Assembly (NCBI GenBank): GCA_025352235.1
Contig: JANXTU010000178.1
Coordinates: 1-33,094 of the forward strand
Source: Fimbriiglobus sp.
GTDB lineage: Bacteria > Planctomycetota > Planctomycetia > Gemmatales > Gemmataceae
DNA: 33,094 nucleotides
Direction of reading: 5' to 3'
Made by a program: the position numbers and the translations under genes. Positions 1 to 5,678 of this stretch are shown piece by piece; the stretch's first letter is position 1, and the number at the start of each line of letters is the position of its first letter. The notes below the pieces were generated by a model. The model searched no databases and had not been told where the DNA came from. It saw only the letters and a list, made by a program, of their open reading frames with translations.

Positions 1-255
1 GGCGACGGATCGCGGCGGGTGATAGAGTTTCATCGAACGCAGGCTCCTTCCTGGAGGCGATTGCTTGACACAACCCCTCTAGCGAACGGAGCCTGCGTTC
101 TCTAGCTCAATTGGAAAGCACTGAAGTTGGAAACTTGTCGCCAATCTCAATAAGCCGACCGGATTCGCCGCAACTCGACGCTGGGCATACCGTACCGGGA
201 TGATTCCAGCTTTTTGCAATGGTTCCACGGGAGGGTGTCTCACTTCTCGCTGGAA
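1..255. other. Non-coding left edge with an inverted repeat
   Basis: I see no convincing gene here. The segment holds a perfect 13-bp inverted repeat, GAACGCAGGCTCC at 35-47 and its reverse complement at 88-100, with 40 bases between. The right arm is itself nearly palindromic (GAACG...GCGTTC). There is no T-run after it and no open frame resembling a transposase, so a transcript-end structure or a repeat remnant are both possible. Confidence 0.4.
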
Positions 256-259
256 TCAT
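200..259 (-). terminator. Stem-loop at the end of the S1/P1 nuclease gene
   Basis: The 11-base arms ATGATTCCAGC (200-210) and GCTGGAATCAT (249-259) are perfect reverse complements. One arm overlaps the nuclease stop codon at 256-258. No U-tract follows on the minus strand, so it is a possible factor-dependent terminator or mRNA 3'-end hairpin rather than a classic intrinsic terminator. Confidence 0.35.
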
Positions 260-1119
260 TTGTCGTCGGCGAAGGCGTCGTTGAGGAATTTCGCCAGCCG
301 GAGTCCGCCGCGGGTCAGTTGGAGTTCCGCGACCTCGGCCCCGACCTTCAGGTAGTCCTCGGAGAGGGTGTGCCCCTCCGCCTTCAGCGCTTCGCCTTTG
401 TCTTGGTAAACTTTCTCCCGCGCGAGTTTGTGGCTTTCCACGATCCATTCTTCGAGCGTCCCCTTTTGATGGGCCTCGGTTTTCGCGCCGTCGAGTCGGC
501 CGATCAACCGCGCGGCGTAGTCCTCGCTCGACAGTGCGCCCATTGCCCGGGCGACGACGACCGAATCCCAAACCTTGTGGAGATTCGGCGCCTCTTTGTC
601 GCCGGCCTTCACGAACACCTTGACGAGGTTGCCGCCTTTATCTTTGTTCCGCTCGGCGCAGTGCAGCGGCTGGTGGAAGTCGCCGACGAAGTGGGCGATG
701 AAGAAGAGCGCTTCCCGGCGATCTTGGAGCGGCTTCTTCGGATCGGTCACGATCACGCGGAATTTGAGGAGCGCCGCGTAAACGCAGTCGGTGTCGACGA
801 ACGATTTGGCGACGTCGATCTTCGTGACATCGGACGCAACGTCGATGTCGACGTAGTGCCACTGCGGCGCCTTCGGGTATTTCTCTTTGTAGACGGCGCT
901 GCCACGGATCGCGTCGGCCCAGTTGACGAGTTTGGTATCGGCGAGGCTTTTGAATTGGTGGTCTTTCAGCAATTCGCCGACCGCGTCGCGGGCCGGTTGA
1001 TTCAGGTGTTTCTCGGCGATGATCCCGACGACCTCGTGCCCTTCCTTGCCCCAAGCGAGCGCCCGATTCGGCGCGAGCCCCGCCAATGCGATCGCCAGTA
1101 CCGGTATCCACTTCGCCAT
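256..1119 (-). CDS. Exported S1/P1-family nuclease
   Basis: This is a zinc-dependent single-strand nuclease of the S1/P1 family, cleaving RNA and ssDNA outside the cytoplasm. The start MAKWIPVLA was chosen because GAGGGA lies about 7 bases upstream; a longer in-frame reading adds only an implausible leader. Residues 1-22 form a signal peptide ending in ALA, which leaves Trp as the first mature residue, as in P1 nuclease, where the N-terminal Trp is a zinc ligand. The other zinc-ligand motifs are present in order: WGKEGHE, NWADAIR, WHYVDI, HFVGDFHQPLH and LHKVWD. The length (287 aa) is normal for the family. It diverges from the MCE gene across a short shared promoter region. The family call is firm; the substrate is unknown. 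Confidence 0.93.
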   Translation of the reverse strand: MAKWIPVLAIALAGLAPNRALAWGKEGHEVVGIIAEKHLNQPARDAVGELLKDHQFKSLADTKLVNWADAIRGSAVYKEKYPKAPQWHYVDIDVASDVTKIDVAKSFVDTDCVYAALLKFRVIVTDPKKPLQDRREALFFIAHFVGDFHQPLHCAERNKDKGGNLVKVFVKAGDKEAPNLHKVWDSVVVARAMGALSSEDYAARLIGRLDGAKTEAHQKGTLEEWIVESHKLAREKVYQDKGEALKAEGHTLSEDYLKVGAEVAELQLTRGGLRLAKFLNDAFADDK

Positions 1120-1196
1120 CGGGTGTCCCTCGCAGCGTCCCACCGAAAAGCGGAACACAGAATTCGAGTATCTCCGCATTCCTGTTGTATGGCGGG

Positions 1197-1202
1197 TATA
1201 CT
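1197..1202 (+). promoter_or_regulatory. Probable -10 box of the MCE gene
   Basis: TATACT lies 38 bases upstream of the GTG start of the MCE gene, in the divergent spacer shared with the S1/P1 nuclease gene. The same hexamer is used before glnA (3403) and before the first DUF1559 gene (9481). No good -35 box is visible at 16-18 bases, so this rests on the -10 alone. Confidence 0.4.
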
Positions 1203-1240
1203 ATCCCGGTGAGAATGGGAACTTCGGAAGGGCCTCCGCC

Positions 1241-2383
1241 GTGTCGCAAACGCTGTCGCGCTGGAAAGCGATTTTGCTAGGGTCGGCGGTCGTAGTGCTG
1301 TTGGCCTGCGCCGGCTACAGCCTGATGCGGGCGGCGAACAAGAACGGGCTTTGGGCCGAGACTGCCGAAGTGACCGTCGCATTTCCCGAAGCGCACGACC
1401 TCGCACCCGGGACGCCGGTCCGCATCCGCGGCGTCGACGCCGGGAAGATTGTCGCCATCGAGTATCCGGATCACGACGGCGATGGCGCCGCCGTGACGGT
1501 ACGGATGCAAATCGACTCCAAATATTCGTCGCGCCTCTACGCCGACGCCAGCGCCCAAGTGCATTCCACTGGCTTGCTCGGGGCGAAGGTGATTTCGATT
1601 CAACCAGGCACTCCGAAGGCCGGGCCGCTGATGGACGGCCGGCTCGCGCCGAAAGAAACGCCGGACATCGCGATGGCCGCGGCCAAGATCGGCGACACGG
1701 CCGACGAGGCCAAGTTGCTGTTGAAGGAAGTCCGCACCGGCAACGGCACACTCTCCAAATTGCTCCAAGACGACAAGCTTTACACCGAGATGACCGGCCT
1801 CGCGGGGGATTCCCGCAAGATGATCCGCCGGGCCGATTCCGCCGTCGGCACCGTCGAAGAGAAGTCTGCGGACGTCGACAAATTCGTGAAGGACGGCCGC
1901 GAGACGTTGAAGAGCGTGAAGCAGGGGACCGACGCGGTGCAGAAGATGCCGTTGATCCGGAGTTATGTCACCGACGCCGCGGCGATCTTGGTGCGGCCCG
2001 ATCAGCGCCGGGAACTCGTGACCTACAGCACGGCGGATCTCTTCGAGAGCGACACGGCGATCTTGACCGAGAGCGGCAAAGACCACTTGGGCCAAGTGAC
2101 GGCGTGGTTGAAGGGGCTGCGGAACGACAAATCCGACGTGGTCGTCGCAACGCTCTGCGATCCGGGCAACGTCGGCCAAACACCTTCCTCGGCTGCGGAG
2201 CTGACGAAGAAGCAATCGGAAACGGTCGTCGAGTTTTTGAAAGGGCAGAAAGCCTTCAAGACGGGGTTGGTATCCTCCCGGAAGGTCACGCCGCTCGGGA
2301 TGGGGCAAGGCCCGTCGCCGGTGATCGATAAGGGGCCGATGCCGCCGTCGTACTTGCAAGTCGTGGTTTTCACACCGCAGTGA
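1241..2383 (+). CDS. MCE (MlaD-like) protein with OmpA-like C-terminus
   Basis: Probable membrane-anchored substrate-binding subunit of an MCE lipid-transport system. The GTG start at 1241 is the first start that leaves an N-terminal membrane anchor in the right place; GGAAGGG lies upstream. In the 380 residues I see a transmembrane helix (about 10-29), an MCE/MlaD domain (about 35-115, with F-x-x-A-H-D-L-A-P-G-T-P-V-R-I-R-G-V-D-A-G), a helical stretch (about 140-230), then from about 258 a segment like the OmpA/MotB peptidoglycan-binding fold, including LTKKQSETVVEFL. No MlaE permease or MlaF ATPase lies beside it. The next gene, a sigma factor, starts 20 bases after the stop. The MCE call is good; the C-terminal assignment is weaker. 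Confidence 0.8.
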   Translation: MSQTLSRWKAILLGSAVVVLLACAGYSLMRAANKNGLWAETAEVTVAFPEAHDLAPGTPVRIRGVDAGKIVAIEYPDHDGDGAAVTVRMQIDSKYSSRLYADASAQVHSTGLLGAKVISIQPGTPKAGPLMDGRLAPKETPDIAMAAAKIGDTADEAKLLLKEVRTGNGTLSKLLQDDKLYTEMTGLAGDSRKMIRRADSAVGTVEEKSADVDKFVKDGRETLKSVKQGTDAVQKMPLIRSYVTDAAAILVRPDQRRELVTYSTADLFESDTAILTESGKDHLGQVTAWLKGLRNDKSDVVVATLCDPGNVGQTPSSAAELTKKQSETVVEFLKGQKAFKTGLVSSRKVTPLGMGQGPSPVIDKGPMPPSYLQVVVFTPQ

Positions 2384-2403
2384 CTCAGCCTCGGCAAGGA
2401 ACT

Positions 2404-3348
2404 ATGCCCGAAACCGCAATTGCCCCGTCTACATCCGCCGTTTGCACGGCTCGGGACTCGGCGCGCATTGCGGCGCTGTACCGCCTCGGCCGCATCCAAT
2501 ACCCGTCACTGACGATTCCGGAAGCCGCCTACCGCGCACATCTCGAACGGGCTTACCGCACCTACGCCGCGAAGCTCGAAGGACCGGCCATCGCTTGGGG
2601 AGCTTTTCTGGAAAGCTTGTACGCATTCGATTGGTTCGTCACCTGCGGCTGCGCCGAAGGGCTCGACGCCGCCTGGGAAATCTTGTTCAACACCCGCACC
2701 GGCCGCAGTGATTGCCTGTTGCTCGACGCCTTGCGGGCCCGGGCGTGCCGGTTGTACCCGCGCGACGACGAGAAGCAGGAGAGTGCCGTCGCCGAGTTCT
2801 GGAGCCACCTGATCGTACCCGATGCCGAAGGGCGGACGCCGACGCTGTTGCGTTACGACGGCCAACGGCCGCTCGCCCCGTGGTTGATCCGCGTCTTCCA
2901 AAACTGGCATTTGTCTAAGCTGCGCAAGCACTCCGGCGCCACTGCGATGCCGGACGACGACTTGGCCATGGAATTGCCGTCGAAAACCAAGACCGAGACA
3001 CGCTGGCACGAAGCCTTCTGCACCGCCGCGCGCGAGTGGCTCAGCAACATGGCCGATGGCGAACGCCTGCTTCTGGGGCTGCGCTGGCGGTACCGTATGA
3101 GCCAGCGCGACGTGGCCGCGTTGCTCGGCGTCCACGAAGGGACCATCTCCCGGCAGACCGACAAACTGCGGGATGGCGCGCTCGAATCGATCCGGGTGAA
3201 ATTGATCGCCGAAGGCTGGACCGAAGACGACCTCGAAGGCTACATCCTCACCGAGATGGGTGGCCTCATGCTCGACGATCCGCGCCTATCGGCGGATCAA
3301 CTGGGGCGACTGCTTCACGCAAAAGGCAAGGCGCTGCCGGCGGGGTAA
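2404..3348 (+). CDS. Sigma-70 family (ECF-like) RNA polymerase sigma factor
   Basis: A 314-residue sigma-70 family protein, longer than a typical ECF factor (about 180-200 aa). Region 2 is recognisable around TLLRYDGQRPLAPWLIRV and NWHLSKLRKH. Region 4 is the helix-turn-helix MSQRDVAALLGVHEGTIS near the C-terminus. The first 100 residues (Tyr, Ala and Trp-rich) match nothing I know, but such N-terminal extensions are common in planctomycete sigma factors. I chose the ATG at 2404, preceded by AAGGA, although the spacing is short; a GTG at 2380 overlapping the MCE stop is the alternative. No anti-sigma factor lies next to it. Promoter targets cannot be read from the sequence. Confidence 0.75.
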   Translation: MPETAIAPSTSAVCTARDSARIAALYRLGRIQYPSLTIPEAAYRAHLERAYRTYAAKLEGPAIAWGAFLESLYAFDWFVTCGCAEGLDAAWEILFNTRTGRSDCLLLDALRARACRLYPRDDEKQESAVAEFWSHLIVPDAEGRTPTLLRYDGQRPLAPWLIRVFQNWHLSKLRKHSGATAMPDDDLAMELPSKTKTETRWHEAFCTAAREWLSNMADGERLLLGLRWRYRMSQRDVAALLGVHEGTISRQTDKLRDGALESIRVKLIAEGWTEDDLEGYILTEMGGLMLDDPRLSADQLGRLLHAKGKALPAG

Positions 3349-3380
3349 AGATCCGCTTTGCGGAGTCATCGCGTGGAAAA

Positions 3381-3408
3381 CTGACAGATTGCCGGGGTTC
3401 GCTATACT
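3381..3408 (+). promoter_or_regulatory. Sigma-70-type promoter of glnA
   Basis: CTGACA (3381-3386) and TATACT (3403-3408) are separated by 16 bases and match the housekeeping -35 and -10 consensus well. Transcription would start near 3415, giving a leader of about 65 bases. No sigma-54 (GG-N10-GC) element was seen. Confidence 0.65.
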
Positions 3409-3480
3409 GACAGCGTCGCGGGGTCTGCCTCTTCCCTCCCGCCCATTTCGAATCGAACGAACCATCCGAGAGGGATTCCC

Positions 3481-4893
3481 GTGACCCCGCGTGAAGTATT
3501 AGCGCTGCTGCGCGAAAAAGAAGTGCGTGCCATCGACCTGCGATTCATGGACTTCCCCGGTCTCTGGAAGCATTTCACCGTCCCGGCCGAGATGATCACC
3601 GAAGAAACCTTCGAAGAAGGCATCGGCTTCGACGGCTCCGGTCTGCGCGGCTGGCAGAAGATCAACGAGTCCGACATGCTCGTGGTGCCGCAACCCGAGA
3701 CGCTCTTCCTCGACCCCTTCGCTCGCGAAACGACCCTCGGCATTTTGTGCAACATCCAAGACCCGAGCACCCGCGAGGATTACTCGAAGGATCCGCGCAA
3801 CGTCGCCCGCAAATCGGTCAACTACATGAAATCGACGGGGCTGGCCGACACGGCCCAGTTCGGCCCGTCGCTGGAGTTCTTCGTCTTCGACGACGTGAAA
3901 TACGACCAGACCAGCCACAGCGCCTTTTACTACGTCGACAGCAATGAAGCCGTCTGGAATACGGGGCGCGACGAGAAGCCGAACCTCGGCTACAAGATTC
4001 CGAAGGGGCAGGGGTACTTCCCTTGCACCCCCGCCGATTCGATGAACGACCTCCGCACCGAAATGATGCTGGCGATGGGCGGGATCGGGATGACCGTCGA
4101 AAGCCACCACCACGAAAAAGCCAGCGGTGGCCAGTGCGCCATCGACATCCGCTACAGCGACCTCGTGGCCATGGCCGACAACGTTTTGAAGTACAAATAC
4201 GTCGTCAAAAACGTCGCCCGCCGGCACGGTAAGACCGCGACCTTCATGCCCAAACCGCTCTTCGACGAATTCGGCAGCGGCATGCACATCCACTCGTCTT
4301 TGTGGAAGAACGGGACCAACCTCTTCGCCGGTTCGGGCTATTCGGGTCTGTCCGACGCGGCCCGCTACGCCATCGGCGGCATCTTGAAACATGCCCGAGC
4401 GCTCTGCGCCATCACGAATCCGACGACGAACAGTTACAAGCGATTGGTGCCCGGCTTCGAGGCGCCGACGAGCCTCGCTTACAGCCAGCGCAACCGCTCC
4501 GCGGCGATCCGCATCCCCGTTTATTCCAGCCGGCCGAGATCGAAGCGGATCGAGTACCGATTGCCAGACGGCGCGGCGAACCCGTACCTCGCCTTCGCCG
4601 CGATGCTCATGGCCATGCTCGACGGCATGCGCAACAAGATCGACCCCGGCGAACCGCTCGACAAAGACATCTACGACCTGCAACCCGAAGAATTGAAGGA
4701 CGTGCCGAGCACCCCCGCGACCCTGGACGATGCTCTGGTGGCCCTCGAGAAGGACCACGAGTTCTTGCTGCACGGGGGCGTCTTCACCGAGGATGTGATC
4801 GAAACTTGGGTGCGATACAAACGCACGGAGGAGGTCAGCGCCGTACGGATGCGCCCGCACCCGTACGAATTTGCGCTGTACTACGATAGTTAG
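3481..4893 (+). CDS. glnA: Glutamine synthetase, type I
   Basis: Catalyses ATP-dependent formation of glutamine from glutamate and ammonia in the cytoplasm, as a dodecamer. The protein is 470 residues, the normal GSI length. The GTG start has GAGAGGG upstream. Family blocks visible: FDGSGLRGW, PSLEFFVFD, VESHHHEKASGGQ, GSGMHIHSSLWK, NPTTNSYKRLVPG, EAPTSLAYSQRNRSA, RIEYRLPDGAANPYLAFAA and the C-terminal PHPYEFALYY. The loop usually read FGDNGSGMH is FDEFGSGMH here, replacing the conserved Asn before GSGMH with Phe. The tyrosine at the usual adenylylation site is kept (DIYDLQPEE). It is followed after 4 bases by an alpha/beta hydrolase, probably on the same transcript. Confidence 0.95.
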   Translation: MTPREVLALLREKEVRAIDLRFMDFPGLWKHFTVPAEMITEETFEEGIGFDGSGLRGWQKINESDMLVVPQPETLFLDPFARETTLGILCNIQDPSTREDYSKDPRNVARKSVNYMKSTGLADTAQFGPSLEFFVFDDVKYDQTSHSAFYYVDSNEAVWNTGRDEKPNLGYKIPKGQGYFPCTPADSMNDLRTEMMLAMGGIGMTVESHHHEKASGGQCAIDIRYSDLVAMADNVLKYKYVVKNVARRHGKTATFMPKPLFDEFGSGMHIHSSLWKNGTNLFAGSGYSGLSDAARYAIGGILKHARALCAITNPTTNSYKRLVPGFEAPTSLAYSQRNRSAAIRIPVYSSRPRSKRIEYRLPDGAANPYLAFAAMLMAMLDGMRNKIDPGEPLDKDIYDLQPEELKDVPSTPATLDDALVALEKDHEFLLHGGVFTEDVIETWVRYKRTEEVSAVRMRPHPYEFALYYDS

Positions 4894-4897
4894 CCCC

Positions 4898-5500
4898 ATG
4901 GATATTCTGCTTGTCCACGGCTTGGGCCGCACTCCGGTTTCGCTGTTTATGATGGCCGCGGCTCTCCGGCGCGAGGGGCACCGCACCCAATTCTTCGGCT
5001 ATTCGCCGACGGTTGAATCTCTGCCTCGGATCGTCCGCCGATTGACGGCTCGGCTCGAAACCCTTGCGGGTGAACCGGTCGGGCTCATCGGCCATTCGCT
5101 CGGCGGGCTTCTACTGCGGATGGCGATCTCCGAGGTACCCACCCTCCGTGTCCGACGGCTCGTCATGCTCGGGACGCCCAATCGCTCCCCGCGATTGGGC
5201 CGGCGCGCTTGGACGTTTTTCGCGTTCCGTTGGCTGACGCGCGATTGCGGCTCGTTGCTGGCTCATCCCGATCAATACGCCGCGATTCCGATCCCCCGTG
5301 TGCCGTACACGTTGATCGCGGGAACCGCCGGGCCGTGCGGGCGATGGTCGCCCTTCGGCGATGACCGAAACGACGGTGTCGTCGCCGTCGATGAAGTGCC
5401 ACTTGGCGACGGGGATGAACCGCTGCTCTTCCCAGTCTGGCACACGTTGATGATGAACGACCGCCGCGTGCAGGAGGCAGTGGTCGCGACACTGCGTTAG
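4898..5500 (+). CDS. Alpha/beta-hydrolase, lipase-like
   Basis: A 200-residue alpha/beta-fold hydrolase resembling triacylglycerol-lipase and PGAP1-like esterases. The oxyanion-side motif is HGLGRT (residues 6-11), the nucleophile elbow is GHSLGG with the catalytic Ser, the acid is probably the Asp in NDGVVAVDEV, and the catalytic His is in VWHTLMM near the C-terminus. No signal peptide is visible, so it is probably cytoplasmic. It begins 4 bases after the glnA stop and is probably cotranscribed, though no functional link to glutamine synthesis is evident. Its TAG stop lies inside the conserved tail of a dispersed repeat (see 5498). The fold is secure; the substrate is unknown. Confidence 0.82.
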   Translation: MDILLVHGLGRTPVSLFMMAAALRREGHRTQFFGYSPTVESLPRIVRRLTARLETLAGEPVGLIGHSLGGLLLRMAISEVPTLRVRRLVMLGTPNRSPRLGRRAWTFFAFRWLTRDCGSLLAHPDQYAAIPIPRVPYTLIAGTAGPCGRWSPFGDDRNDGVVAVDEVPLGDGDEPLLFPVWHTLMMNDRRVQEAVVATLR

Positions 5501-5668
5501 AGCGGATTTCGAGTTTTCGTACCGGTCCTGTTTCTTATTTGCCCCGAAGGGGCCGGCTTCGTTTGTGTGGTAAGCCGGCCCCTTCGGGGCGGAAGATTCT
5601 TATCCGCGGTCCCCCAGAGCTTCCGCCCTGAGCTGTCAACGTCGGCCCCCGTTGGGGCGAAGAACAGA
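5498..5668. repeat. Dispersed hairpin-repeat, copy A
   Basis: Two parts recur at 30456-30534. The first is CGCCCTGAGCTGT plus GTCGGCCCCCGTTGGGGCGA (5624-5660, plus strand), matched by CGCCCTGGGCTGT and GTCGGCCCCGTTGTGGGGCG in the other copy. The second, read on the minus strand from 5540 to 5498, contains GGACCGGTACGAAAAC and TCCGCTCTA and matches GGACCGCTACGAAAAC and TCCGCTCTA there. In both places the tail follows a hairpin ending in GGGGC. Both copies are intergenic and near gene 3' ends. Confidence 0.6.
5541..5590. terminator. Bidirectional hairpin between convergent genes
   Basis: Perfect 19-bp stem, arms 5541-5559 and 5572-5590, with a 12-base loop. Each arm also contains the small palindrome CCCCGAAGGGG. 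It lies between the convergent 3' ends of the hydrolase and purL genes, where a two-way terminator is expected. There is no long T-run on either side, so termination is inferred from structure and position; it is also part of the dispersed repeat. Confidence 0.6.
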
Positions 5669-5678
5669 ATCGGCTCTT

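Noticed and set aside
35-100. Inverted repeat at the left edge as an insertion-sequence end
   Set aside because: No transposase frame and no target-site duplication are seen within the window, and the spacing of only 40 bases is too short for an IS.
3499-4986. Open frame of 495 codons antisense to glnA
   Set aside because: It lies opposite an unmistakable glutamine synthetase and shows only His/Val/Arg-rich composition.
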